DNA of 23,496 nucleotides from Pseudomonadota bacterium (GTDB taxonomy: Bacteria > Pseudomonadota > Alphaproteobacteria > Rhizobiales > Rhizobiaceae): the NCBI GenBank assembly GCA_023416545.1, contig JAEZHO010000405.1, positions 1-23,496 of the forward strand, read 5' to 3'. A program made the position numbers and the translations under genes. Positions 16,252-23,496 of this stretch are shown here, piece by piece (position 1 is the stretch's first letter; every line of letters begins with the position of its first letter). Under the pieces are notes generated by a model that saw nothing but the letters and a program-made list of their open reading frames with translations, was not told the DNA's origin and did not search any database.

Positions 16252-17463
16252 TCAATTCCCCGCTGCTGGCGGGGCTGCTGGCGGAGTTGTCGGGCTCGCC
16301 GCCGGTGGCTGGGGCTCTATCGGCTGGGGGTCGATTGGCTGGCCGGGGCGGACCCGTTGCAGCCCGTCGACAATCACCCGGTCTCCCTTCTGCAGTCCCG
16401 ACCGGATGACCACGTCGGTGCCGACCGTCTCGCCCTGCGTGACCTGTCGTTGCGCGGCCTTGTTGTCCTCGCCAACGACGAAGACGTAATTGCCGCTCTG
16501 GTTTGTCAGCACCGCTTTCTGCGGGATAACCAGCGCCTGGACCGGGCTCTTGATCTCGGCGGACACGCGCGCGAACTGTCCGTCGAGCAGCCTGTTGTCC
16601 GGATTGGGGAAGACCGCGCGGATGAGAACCGTATCGGTATTCTCGTCGACCTTTACCCCGGTGAAGTCGATCTTGCCCGGGTGCGGATAGGTTTTGTTGT
16701 CGCTCGTGACCAGTTGTACCGTGATTTCGTTCGTCGAAAGGTCCGCGCGGTTGCCCTGGGTATAGGTGAGGATGGTGGCGTCACTGACCGGAAATGCCGC
16801 ATAGATCGGATCCTGGCTTATGACGCTGGTCAGAGCGCCCGAACTCGGACCGACCAGGGCACCGATGCTGAAATTGGAAACCCCGACGCGGCCGTCGAAA
16901 GGAGCACGGATATCCGTGTAGCCGAGATTGATCTCGGCCTGTTTCAGCGAGGCTTGAGCCTGCTGGACGGCCGCCTTGGCCTGCAGTTCGGTGGCGACGC
17001 GATCATCGAGCGTGCTCTGCGAGATGGTGTTCTGGGAATAGAGCAGGCGGGCCCGATCTGCTTGAACCTTCGCGTTGTTCGCGTCGGCCTCCACCTTGGC
17101 GAGGTTTGCCTGGGAAGCCTGGAGGGCGGCCTCCAGCGGCGCCTTCTCCAGGACGAAGAGGAGATCGCCGGCCTTCACGGCCTGGCCTTCCGTGAAGGTT
17201 CTTTGAACCACGAAGCCCTCGACGCGGGCGGTAATGTCCACGGTATTGACCGCCTGGACCCGTCCCACGAAGGACATTCCGGGGTGGATGGGGCGTTCGA
17301 CCACGTCGAACACGCCGACGCGGATCGGGGTAGGAGCCTCGCTGCTTGCGGTCCGGGTTTCTTCCTTGCGGCAGGCGGCGGTGGCAAACGCAACGGCAAC
17401 CGCGAGAGCTGCGGCTGAAAGGCGCCGCACGAAATGGTCACTGGGAGGAGAAGCCTGATGCAT
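16252..17463 (-). CDS. RND efflux periplasmic adaptor (membrane fusion protein)
   Basis: 403 residues from the ATG at 17463; the frame is open for 69 more codons upstream, but that part is Arg/Pro-rich with no signal sequence, so it is left out. The N terminus has a basic stretch, a hydrophobic Ala-rich segment and then ATAACRKEE; the Cys may be lipidated although the lipobox is weak. Next come a split lipoyl domain (ARVEGFVVQRTFTEGQAVK and DIRAPFDGRVG), an alpha-helical hairpin rich in Ala/Gln between them, a beta-barrel, and a Pro/Ala-rich tail (about the last 30 residues). It links the RND pump to an outer-membrane channel. Translation is coupled to the RND gene. Confidence 0.94.
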   Translation of the reverse strand: MHQASPPSDHFVRRLSAAALAVAVAFATAACRKEETRTASSEAPTPIRVGVFDVVERPIHPGMSFVGRVQAVNTVDITARVEGFVVQRTFTEGQAVKAGDLLFVLEKAPLEAALQASQANLAKVEADANNAKVQADRARLLYSQNTISQSTLDDRVATELQAKAAVQQAQASLKQAEINLGYTDIRAPFDGRVGVSNFSIGALVGPSSGALTSVISQDPIYAAFPVSDATILTYTQGNRADLSTNEITVQLVTSDNKTYPHPGKIDFTGVKVDENTDTVLIRAVFPNPDNRLLDGQFARVSAEIKSPVQALVIPQKAVLTNQSGNYVFVVGEDNKAAQRQVTQGETVGTDVVIRSGLQKGDRVIVDGLQRVRPGQPIDPQPIEPQPPAASPTTPPAAPPAAGN

Positions 17464-17916
17464 CAACTGTTCCCGACGATGGAAAGGCGGCTGACGGTAA
17501 AATCTTACCAGAGCCCGCGGCGGTGCGGCCTGCGGCAGACCTGTGATCTTCAGAGGCCTCGGATGTGGCCGATATTCGATCGGACACCTGGGAAGAGGCC
17601 GGATCTCCACGCCCTCTCTGTCATTGATCGCGCATGTCGCTTCCGGAGCGTCCGGTCTAGGTCTCTTCAATCACCGGATCGCGAAATGATCGCTGGGAAT
17701 CTCGCCGAGGCGTCCCCGGCTCCTTCGTGCTGCGGAACCTCCGCGACGCTTCGAACCCATCGTCCGGAGGTGCGGAAAGCGCTAGTCGCCTAACGCCTTT
17801 CGCCCTGTTCTCCGCGTCTTGGAAGCATTGACCGCCCCATGACTTTGCTGATGTCGATGGTCGAAGTGACCAGTCAGGGCGTCAGGCCAGGCCGACACCC
17901 ACATCAGCTGGTGGCG
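17464..17916. other. 453-base gap upstream of the adaptor-RND-FUSC operon
   Basis: I see no convincing gene here. Short open frames exist on both strands but have no ribosome binding site or protein character. The region must hold the promoter of the efflux operon (minus strand) and the 3' end of the small exported protein transcript. No regulator gene, such as TetR or LysR, is present, so any control is from a distance. The only structured element noticed is the inverted repeat at 17496-17509. Confidence 0.5.
17496..17509. promoter_or_regulatory. Possible operator before the efflux operon
   Basis: GGTAA-AATC-TTACC is an inverted repeat with 5-bp arms, 33-46 bases upstream of the adaptor ATG, in an otherwise GC-rich stretch. 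Its place suits a repressor site or core promoter region. No clear -35/-10 pair was seen near it. A single short repeat can occur by chance. Confidence 0.25.
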
Positions 17917-18222
17917 TCACTTGACGTAGACGATCTTGCCGCCATCCGCCGCGGTCTGGATGCCGACGACGTTCTTCAACTCGACGTTCTGTCCTTCCAG
18001 GATCGATTTCAGGGAAGGGTTCGCCTCGATCTCGGCTTGAGCCTGCTGCTCCGTCTCGGCGTTCAGCGGAGGAAGCGGCTGGGTCTTGTTGTCGCGGGTG
18101 AGGTCCGAATTGACGAAAACAACGTTGACCTGAGCAGGCGTAAGCGTGGTCTGTGCATTCGCTACTCCGAGGAAGGACAACGCAGATACAGAGAGTGCGA
18201 AGAAAAGCGTACGAGTTCTCAT
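17917..18222 (-). CDS. Small exported protein of unknown function
   Basis: 101 residues from the ATG at 18222; GGAG six bases upstream decides this start over a TTG four codons earlier. Residues 1-23 form a signal peptide (basic MRTRT, hydrophobic core, cleavage after GVANA). The mature part is about 78 residues, acidic, without Cys and without further membrane segments. It contains an acidic, Gln-rich helix-like stretch (NAETEQQAQAEIEANPSLKSIL) and ends with a probable beta hairpin (VVGIQTAADGGKIVYVK). I do not recognise the family; it is unlike the two-cysteine acid chaperones HdeA/HdeB. It has its own likely promoter and a palindrome just upstream, and lies between the efflux operon and the CLC gene, all on the minus strand. 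Confidence 0.82.
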   Translation of the reverse strand: MRTRTLFFALSVSALSFLGVANAQTTLTPAQVNVVFVNSDLTRDNKTQPLPPLNAETEQQAQAEIEANPSLKSILEGQNVELKNVVGIQTAADGGKIVYVK

Positions 18223-18260
18223 TGTAATCTCCAAGATTTAAGAGCCGGACAAGTCAACTC

Positions 18261-18274
18261 GCGCCAGATGGCGC
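18261..18274. promoter_or_regulatory. Perfect 14-bp palindrome at the probable transcription start
   Basis: GCGCCA-GA-TGGCGC has two perfect 6-bp arms. On the minus strand it starts two bases after the TATAAT box, so it should cover the transcription start of the small exported protein gene. This is a classical position for a repressor operator; if transcribed, it could only form a very tight hairpin with a two-base loop, which is less likely. Confidence 0.45.
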
Positions 18275-18275
18275 A

Positions 18276-18281
18276 ATTATA
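18276..18281 (-). promoter_or_regulatory. TATAAT -10 box of the small exported protein gene
   Basis: An exact TATAAT on the minus strand lies 53 bases before the ATG at 18222. It stands out in this GC-rich DNA. No good -35 hexamer is found at 17 bp (GCAGAT), so the promoter may be activator-dependent or use an alternative sigma factor. Confidence 0.4.
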
Positions 18282-18375
18282 TCTCAGTCGCGCTATGGAT
18301 CTGCGGAAGGCTCGGCGGCGACAAATATATCTCCCGCGGTAGCAGATGTTCCCAAGCAAATTCACGATAGCGGAG

Positions 18376-18403
18376 GCTCATGCGAGTGTAATTGATCATG
18401 AGC
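18376..18403. repeat. Inverted repeat downstream of the CLC gene
   Basis: GCTCATG and CATGAGC are perfect 7-bp arms around a 14-base spacer, 28-55 bases beyond the clcA stop on the minus strand and about 95 bases upstream of the next TATAAT. There is no T-tract. It may be a weak 3'-end structure of clcA or an upstream protein-binding site for the small exported protein gene. Confidence 0.25.
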
Positions 18404-18430
18404 AATTGAGGCGGGGCACCCAGGTCGCGG

Positions 18431-19756
18431 TTACTCGGCAGGTTTCCCGCTTTCCGCATTCTCCAGCGTACGCGCCAGCAATTGCTCGTAGATCGGCTTG
18501 CCACCCAGCCAGTTCGCAACGAGGCTGGCCGCCAGGCAGGTCGCCAATAGGGGAACTGTGTGGGCGTATGCACCGGTCAATTCCACCGTGAGAACAACGC
18601 CGACCATGGGCGAACGAACGGATGCCGTGAAAAGTCCCCCCATGGCTGCAATGGCAAATGCGGCGGGAACGACACCCCAGTCGACCCCGAAGGCACTCAC
18701 CAGAGCCGCAAAGGCCATCCCGACACATCCTGCCAGAGAAAGCATGGGCGCGAAAATGCCACCCGGGACGCCGGAAGAGTAGCTTGCAACCGTGGTGAAG
18801 AAGCGCGCAGTGGCCAGCAGCAGCAGCACGACCAGACCAGGCTGTTCGGCGACCAGCGCCGGAACCAGGCTTTCGCCTCCCGTGACGCTGTGTGGGTAAA
18901 GCACTAGCAAAGCCCCGACGAACAGGCCTACCACGGCCGGGTATACGTACGGAGCCCTGGACTGGGCAGTCGCAGCAAAGGCCAGCCCTCGCAGGACGGC
19001 GGCGTTGAACAGGACGCCTATCACGCCCAGGAGACAGCCGAGAACGATGAAGAGCGGCAAGGCAAGAAGAGGGGGGGCATCGGCAGACATTGAGAGGTCG
19101 GGCCCCATGCCGCCGATCCACTCCGTCATGGCGGTTGCCAGCAGGCAGGCGGCGATCACACCCATATATGTCCGGAACGCGTAGGGAAACTCGCTGCGGG
19201 TCTCCTCTATGACAAAGAGGATGGCCGCGACGGGCGCGTTGAATGCGCAGGCGAGCCCGGCCCCGGCGCCGGCTGCAAGCAGTCCGCTGCGGTCGGTTCT
19301 GCCCGTTCGGAGGACGTCTGAAAACATGGCGGCCACGGAGGCGCCGATGTGAATTGTCGGTCCTTCGCGCCCCAGCACAAGTCCGGAGCCTATCGAGGCG
19401 ATGCCGCCGAAGAATTTTACGGGAAGAACCCGCGCCCAGCGGACCTGCCTCAGGCCCACCATCGCACCCTCCACCTCCTGGATACCGCTTCCGCCGGCTT
19501 CGGGAGCGGAGTGGCGAACCAGCGCGACCACGGTTACGGTGATGAGCATGGTGATGAGGGCGGCGCAGATTACGAGAAGTGACCCGTCCAGCATCTGGCG
19601 AAGGTGTGACGGCCAAAGGAGAAACGCGTTTATCGCCAGATGGAAGATCGATCCGATCGTGCCGGCGATGACCCCGACCACACAGCAGAGCGCCACATAG
19701 CGGCCATCGGCCAGGTGCCTTTCCGGTGATCCTGCGCCGCTGGCATCGGACATCAT
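18431..19756 (-). CDS. clcA: CLC-type chloride/proton antiporter
   Basis: 441 residues with the CLC signature set: GSGIQEVEG (selectivity Ser; Gln replaces the usual Pro of GSGIP), GREGPTIHIG with the gating glutamate, FNAPVAAILFVIEE with the internal proton glutamate (E203 equivalent), SSGVPGGIFAPML, and GKPIYEQLL with the chloride-binding Tyr. This residue set matches the E. coli 2Cl-/H+ exchangers, not channels and not the fluoride-specific CLC-F branch. In enteric bacteria such antiporters act as an electrical shunt in extreme acid. ATG at 19756 or 19753 both follow GGAG; the first is used. The gene is monocistronic by position, divergent from the DUF1656 operon. Confidence 0.93.
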   Translation of the reverse strand: MMSDASGAGSPERHLADGRYVALCCVVGVIAGTIGSIFHLAINAFLLWPSHLRQMLDGSLLVICAALITMLITVTVVALVRHSAPEAGGSGIQEVEGAMVGLRQVRWARVLPVKFFGGIASIGSGLVLGREGPTIHIGASVAAMFSDVLRTGRTDRSGLLAAGAGAGLACAFNAPVAAILFVIEETRSEFPYAFRTYMGVIAACLLATAMTEWIGGMGPDLSMSADAPPLLALPLFIVLGCLLGVIGVLFNAAVLRGLAFAATAQSRAPYVYPAVVGLFVGALLVLYPHSVTGGESLVPALVAEQPGLVVLLLLATARFFTTVASYSSGVPGGIFAPMLSLAGCVGMAFAALVSAFGVDWGVVPAAFAIAAMGGLFTASVRSPMVGVVLTVELTGAYAHTVPLLATCLAASLVANWLGGKPIYEQLLARTLENAESGKPAE

Positions 19757-20140
19757 CGGTGCTCCGGTTACTTTATGGCCTCTGGAAACCCGCCGAGAGC
19801 CGCAGAGGATCGGCAGCCGCCGGTCGTCTCCCGATCAAGCGGCGGCGCGGCCTTCACTTCTCGCCGGCAATGCTACCATCATTTGTTCGAGCGTAACTGA
19901 TCAGGCGCAGGTATAGCCGAGCTATTGTGAGGGCGTTCGAGTATCGTTCCGCTGGGGACTTTCCATCTTTGCAGCAATTCATGCCGGCTATCTCAGTACG
20001 CTTGCCGGGACATCGGTCGGAATTGATCCTAATCACGCAGGGATTGGCATTGAGAGAGTAAGCTTGCCCGTGAACCCGTGCGGCCAGGCCCAAGCCGGGG
20101 CTGCAGCGTGGGCCAAGGCAATCCATGGGAGACCTAGCGC
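19757..20140. other. 384-base divergent intergenic region
   Basis: The region separates clcA (minus) from the DUF1656-led efflux operon (plus) and must hold both promoters. No regulator gene and no RNA gene were recognised. A minus-strand open frame of 100 codons (20156-19854) has no ribosome binding site and no recognisable product. Two weak symmetric elements are present: ATAGC-CGA-GCTAT at 19913-19925 and GCCGCC...GGCGGC near 19815-19850. No strong -35/-10 pair was found on either strand. Confidence 0.45.
20127..20132 (+). promoter_or_regulatory. Ribosome binding site for a GTG start
   Basis: GGGAGA lies 8 bases before the GTG at 20141 and supports this non-ATG start of the DUF1656 gene. 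The ATG at 20125 is in another frame. Confidence 0.65.
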
Positions 20141-20347
20141 GTGTCAGGGCCGTCATTCTACCTGTTCGGAGCGTACTTCCCGTCCTGGATGCTATGCCTG
20201 CTGGTTGCGGTGATCTTGACGCTCGTCGTCCGCGCGGTCTTCATCTGGGTCGGCATCGACGACATCCTGCCGTTGCGTCTCACGGCCTATACCGCGATGG
20301 TCGTCACGATCGCCTGCGCTGTCCTGCTGTTGGTCTACGGTCGGTAA
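20141..20347 (+). CDS. DUF1656 (YtcA/AaeX-like) small inner-membrane protein
   Basis: 68 residues starting at GTG. Two hydrophobic segments (about 14-36 and 45-66) are joined by a short linker VGIDDILPLRLTAY. The size, the FGAYFPSWML start and the position directly ahead of an HlyD adaptor and a FUSC permease match the DUF1656 family (AaeX, YtcA), whose role is unknown but which always accompanies these efflux systems. The stop is one base before the ATG of the adaptor, so all four genes probably form one operon. Confidence 0.85.
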   Translation: MSGPSFYLFGAYFPSWMLCLLVAVILTLVVRAVFIWVGIDDILPLRLTAYTAMVVTIACAVLLLVYGR

Positions 20348-20348
20348 C

Positions 20349-21401
20349 ATGGACAGCAACGCCTACAGCAAAAGAAGATACAGCATCGTCGGGGTGTTGC
20401 TGACCGGCATCCTCGTCGTCGCAGCCTTCACGATGACCTGGCTCTATCTGCGCAAGGCACGCGACAACCCGCTCTCGGAGGATGCGGTCATCGGGGCCAA
20501 CCTCGTCAACATATCGGCGAGCGTGGCCGGAAGGGTCGTCTCCATCGATGTCCGGGAAAACCAGGCCGTCAAAAAGGGGGATGTCCTTTTTGCGATCGAT
20601 CCCAAGCCTCTTCAACTCATCGTCGAGCAGACGGCGGCGGATCTGGCGATCGCCGAGGCGGAACTGGAAAACCAGCGGCGCGCGGTCAAGGCAGAGGCCG
20701 AGAATGCAGGGATCGCCGATCAACAGATCGCGCGGGCCGAGTCGAACCTTGCTCTTGCGGAAGCGACGCTCAAGCGACTCGAGGCGCTGAGCCCGAAGGG
20801 CTATGTGACGCGTCAGCAGGTGGAGGATGCGAGGACCGCGCGGGACGATGCACAGATCAGTCTGAGCCAGGCCATCCAGCAGGCCACTGCGGCCAACACG
20901 CTTGTCGGCTCGCTCGATGGAGCCGAGGCGCTGGTGCGCGCCCGCCAGGCCGCCCTTGCACTCGCCCAGCATAACCTGGACAACGCCGTCGTTCGTTCAC
21001 CCCATGACGGCCGGATCGTCGGTCTTCTGTACGGTACCGGGCAGGTCGTGGCGCCCGGGCAGTCGATGTTCACGCTGATCGATACATCGAGCTGGTACGC
21101 TTCGGCGACATTTCCCGAAACAGAACTGAGGAGCATCAGCAAGGGTGACTGTGCCGAGGTGCGGATTCTTGCCGACAGCTCGGTCGTCGTCAGGGGCACC
21201 GTCGAGGGTATCGGCTGGGGGGTCTCGTCGGAGGACGTGGTCAATATCCCGCGCAACCTGCCCTATGTGCCGAAAGACCTCGACTGGGTGCGGATCGCCC
21301 AGCGTTTCCCCGTCAGGGTAAGGTTGATCGATCCACCCGAAGACCTCGCGCGATCAGGCGCCTCGGCCGTTGTGACGGTGATCCATGGAACAAATTGTTA
21401 G
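20349..21401 (+). CDS. HlyD-family periplasmic adaptor (MdtN/AaeA-like)
   Basis: 350 residues with one N-terminal membrane anchor (about 12-34), a first lipoyl half-motif (ISASVAGRVVSIDVRENQAV), a long alpha-helical coiled-coil hairpin (about 90-215, rich in Ala, Glu and Gln) and the second lipoyl half (NAVVRSPHDGRIVGLLYGTG). The C-terminal part WVRIAQRFPVRVRLIDPPE resembles E. coli MdtN. It should bridge the FUSC permease and the outer-membrane lipoprotein encoded downstream. Its last 17 bases overlap the start of the FUSC gene, which is a strong sign of coupled translation. Confidence 0.92.
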   Translation: MDSNAYSKRRYSIVGVLLTGILVVAAFTMTWLYLRKARDNPLSEDAVIGANLVNISASVAGRVVSIDVRENQAVKKGDVLFAIDPKPLQLIVEQTAADLAIAEAELENQRRAVKAEAENAGIADQQIARAESNLALAEATLKRLEALSPKGYVTRQQVEDARTARDDAQISLSQAIQQATAANTLVGSLDGAEALVRARQAALALAQHNLDNAVVRSPHDGRIVGLLYGTGQVVAPGQSMFTLIDTSSWYASATFPETELRSISKGDCAEVRILADSSVVVRGTVEGIGWGVSSEDVVNIPRNLPYVPKDLDWVRIAQRFPVRVRLIDPPEDLARSGASAVVTVIHGTNC

Positions 21402-23304
21402 ACCGACGCTGGCGGATGCGATCCGCGAGACGCTGGCGGATCTGATGCCGTTTCCGGGGCGCATGGCGACGTCCCTGGGTGTCGCCGTCGTGTCCGCCCT
21501 GGTGGCGGGCATCGCGATGATGTTTCACATCCCTGAATCGGCGCTCAGCTGCTACCTCGTCATGTACCTGATGAAGGCCGACGGGGCCGAGAATACCGTC
21601 GTCGCGACGGCAGCGATCCTGGGCTTCGCATTGCTGGTGGTGCTGATGATCCCCATTCTCCAATGGACGGTCAGTTCCGCATTGCTGCGCATTCTGGTGA
21701 TGATCGCGGTATCCTTCGTCTTCATCTTCCTCGGTGCCGCAAGCAAGCTCGGCGAGGGGGGCAGCGTTGTTGCGCTCATCATTGCCTTCATCCTGAGCCT
21801 TGTGAACCAGGTGCCCATCAATGGCGTGATTTCCTATGCGCTGCGTTACGCCGCGGAGATGGGGATCATGCCCATGTTCGTCATCGCCGGTTTCAGCCTC
21901 TTCTTCGGCCGCTGGAGCCTGGCGCTCTTGCGCGATGAAATGCGTGAGCGTTTCCAGGTGGCGCGCGACGTGTTGCTCGCGAGGAATTCGGGGACGCTGT
22001 CCGCCTTGCAGGAAAAGCTCGGAGCGGCGAACGAAGAGCAGGACAAGCGCCTGATGCTGGTGAACATCCTGCATCAAACGACCCGCGGGAGAGCAGCCAA
22101 GATCAAGGTCGACATTCCGGCATCCTACCAGCTTCTTTTTGCCGTATCCGCGCTGCCGCCCGAGACATCGGCCGAACATGAAAGGAAGTATGTCGAGCAC
22201 CTCGATGACATGGCGTCGGCGCTCGATGCAGGCCGGCCGCTTCCACCTCCTTCGCCGGAACTTGCCGTTTCGGGGAGCCGGCAGGAAGCCGCGATGTTGC
22301 AGGCTCTGGAAAACCTCGCCGGCACCGGCAATCATGCTTACGCCTCCGGTGGTCGCGACAGGCTGTTTGCCGCCGACGCCTTCACCAACCCGATATACGA
22401 GCGTTTCGCGATCAAGACGACGATGGCCGCGATACTGTGTTACATGTTCTATGCCGCGATAGACTGGCAGGGCATCCATACCGCGATGGTGACCTGTTAC
22501 GTCGCCTCGATGGGCACCGCCGGGGATACGATCCACAAGCTCGGCCTGCGCATCGCCGGGTGTCTCGTCGGCGCTGCCATCGGCGTCGGTTCGCTGATAT
22601 TCCTGATACCCCACCTCGAGACCGTCGGCGGTCTGATGGTCCTCGTCTTCGGCGTCGCTCTCCTTTCGGCCTGGGTCACGGCGGGCAGCGAGAAGGTTTC
22701 CTACGGCGGGCTGCAAATCGGCCTCGCCTTCACGCTCACCGTCCTGCACGGCTTCGGTCCCTCCACCGACCTCGACACGGCGCGCGACCGCATCATCGGC
22801 ATCCTGGTCGGCAATTTCGCGGTCTACATCATCTCCACCATGATATGGCCGGTGCCGGTCGTGACGGTCATCCGACAACGTCTCTCGCAGGCCGCCCGGA
22901 AGATCGCGCAGATTGCCGCCGCGCCCTCCGGGCACCGCTTCGGGATGATCGCCACCGCGGCGGAAACCGAGCGGCTGCTTCAGGACGTGCGCTACTGTTT
23001 CTACCTGCTGCCGTTCGAACCCAGCGCACTTCGACCGTCCGCTGAACGGGAGGGCGCCCTCCTGCTTGCCGCCAACAAGCTTGCTTCGCTAAATAAGCAT
23101 GTTTACTTTTCAGCCGAGGCGATGCCGGATGCTGTCGCAAGACTAAACAGCTTATCGTCGCAACTCGAAAGGTCCCGGACACCGGGGGAGAGCTCGGTCC
23201 GCGATCCATCTTCTTCTGTTTCTGACACGGAGACTGCGGGGATAATGCAAATCCACAGCCATATCACGGACCTGGAGGCAGCCCTGCAGGACAGCCGCTT
23301 ATGA
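21385..23304 (+). CDS. FUSC-family permease (MdtO/AaeB-like)
   Basis: 639 residues. The N-terminal membrane block covers about residues 28-190, followed by a cytoplasmic domain with charged helices (DEMRERFQVARDVL, NEEQDKRLMLVNIL), then a second membrane block about 335-500 containing HKLGLRIAGCLVGAAIGVG, and a hydrophilic C-terminal tail. This is the full-length FUSC layout. Such permeases export aromatic acids, puromycin- or sulfa-like compounds; the real substrate is unknown. The ATG overlaps the adaptor gene and the stop overlaps the next ATG (ATGA), so it sits tightly in the operon. Confidence 0.92.
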   Translation: MEQIVRPTLADAIRETLADLMPFPGRMATSLGVAVVSALVAGIAMMFHIPESALSCYLVMYLMKADGAENTVVATAAILGFALLVVLMIPILQWTVSSALLRILVMIAVSFVFIFLGAASKLGEGGSVVALIIAFILSLVNQVPINGVISYALRYAAEMGIMPMFVIAGFSLFFGRWSLALLRDEMRERFQVARDVLLARNSGTLSALQEKLGAANEEQDKRLMLVNILHQTTRGRAAKIKVDIPASYQLLFAVSALPPETSAEHERKYVEHLDDMASALDAGRPLPPPSPELAVSGSRQEAAMLQALENLAGTGNHAYASGGRDRLFAADAFTNPIYERFAIKTTMAAILCYMFYAAIDWQGIHTAMVTCYVASMGTAGDTIHKLGLRIAGCLVGAAIGVGSLIFLIPHLETVGGLMVLVFGVALLSAWVTAGSEKVSYGGLQIGLAFTLTVLHGFGPSTDLDTARDRIIGILVGNFAVYIISTMIWPVPVVTVIRQRLSQAARKIAQIAAAPSGHRFGMIATAAETERLLQDVRYCFYLLPFEPSALRPSAEREGALLLAANKLASLNKHVYFSAEAMPDAVARLNSLSSQLERSRTPGESSVRDPSSSVSDTETAGIMQIHSHITDLEAALQDSRL

Positions 23305-23496
23305 GGGCAACTGCGGATGCATGCCTGCTCGTCCTGCCTCTCCTGATCGCCCTTATTCTGACCGGCTGTGCGACGGAAGCGCTGGAACTGGCGCCGGAAG
23401 CCGCGGACAAGCCCTGGAAGATGACGGCGGCGCGCGGCGAGCCTGCAAGTACGACCGGAGGGCCGGATGATTTCAGCGTCCCGTCCAATCCGTCGC
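23301..23496 (+). CDS. Outer-membrane efflux lipoprotein (TolC/NodT-like), N-terminal fragment
   Basis: Only 65 codons lie in the window. They begin with a lipoprotein signal: hydrophobic Leu/Ile core followed by LTGC (Cys at residue 23), then a Glu/Ala/Pro-rich linker with DKPWKM and a later FSVPSNP. Position after DUF1656, HlyD and FUSC genes, as with MdtP after MdtNO, and the lipobox point to the outer-membrane channel of this system. The channel domain itself is beyond the window end, so the assignment depends on context. The ATG overlaps the FUSC stop by four bases. Confidence 0.75.
   Translation, partial: MRATADACLLVLPLLIALILTGCATEALELAPEAADKPWKMTAARGEPASTTGGPDDFSVPSNPS

Noticed and set aside
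18431..19756. CLC protein as a fluoride-specific CLC-F exporter, given the crcB genes in the window
   Set aside because: It has GREGP, the internal proton glutamate and the chloride-binding Tyr of the Cl-/H+ exchangers, which CLC-F proteins lack.
19854..20156. Minus-strand open frame of 100 codons in the divergent gap
   Set aside because: No ribosome binding site, no recognisable family, and it overlaps the start of the DUF1656 gene. A remnant cannot be excluded but is not supported.
21313..22935. Minus-strand open frame of 540 codons opposite the second FUSC gene
   Set aside because: Antisense to a clear membrane protein gene, low-complexity charged translation, no supporting start site.

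Overview
The window is a GC-rich stretch of an alphaproteobacterial chromosome or large replicon. It most resembles Rhizobiales (the Brucella/Ochrobactrum/Mesorhizobium side). That placement rests on the urease gene order ureABCEFGD followed by a urea channel, which matches Brucella urease-2, and on general protein style; it is an inference. I see no rRNA, tRNA, CRISPR array, insertion sequence or phage gene, and the coding is dense and well organised.

Layout. (1) 1-1042, minus strand: the start of a secreted protein cut by the window edge, then two tandem crcB fluoride-channel genes whose charge patterns predict opposite membrane orientations. (2) 1230-10950, plus strand: a nickel-permease-like hupE/ureJ, then ureA, ureB, ureC, ureE, ureF, ureG, ureD, a urea channel, an Amt ammonium transporter and an ArsB/SLC13-type permease. 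Two stem-loops, after hupE and after amtB, may subdivide this long transcription unit. (3) 17463-10961, minus strand: a periplasmic adaptor, an HAE1-type RND pump and a two-module FUSC-family transporter, with no outer-membrane channel gene. (4) 18222-17917, minus strand: a small exported protein of unknown function behind a TATAAT box that abuts a perfect 14-bp palindrome. (5) 19756-18431, minus strand: a CLC chloride/proton antiporter with both key glutamates. (6) 20141-23496, plus strand: a DUF1656 protein, an HlyD-family adaptor, a FUSC permease and the start of an outer-membrane lipoprotein. This is the layout of the E. coli ytcA-mdtN-mdtO-mdtP / aaeXAB type of efflux system, cut by the window end.

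How the parts fit. Block 2 is a self-contained urea unit: nickel entry (HupE/UreJ), urea entry, hydrolysis by the nickel enzyme UreABC, metallocentre assembly by UreD, F, G and E, and ammonium movement by Amt. The extra ArsB/SLC13-like permease is the unexplained member and might handle an anion linked to the pathway. CrcB pair, urease, CLC antiporter and two efflux systems together read as an island for ion, acid and toxic-compound stress, but common regulation is not shown by the sequence.

Best leads: the asymmetric CrcB pair, the permease at the end of the urease operon, the adaptor-RND-FUSC hybrid cassette, and the small exported protein with its operator-like palindrome. None is proof of a new system.
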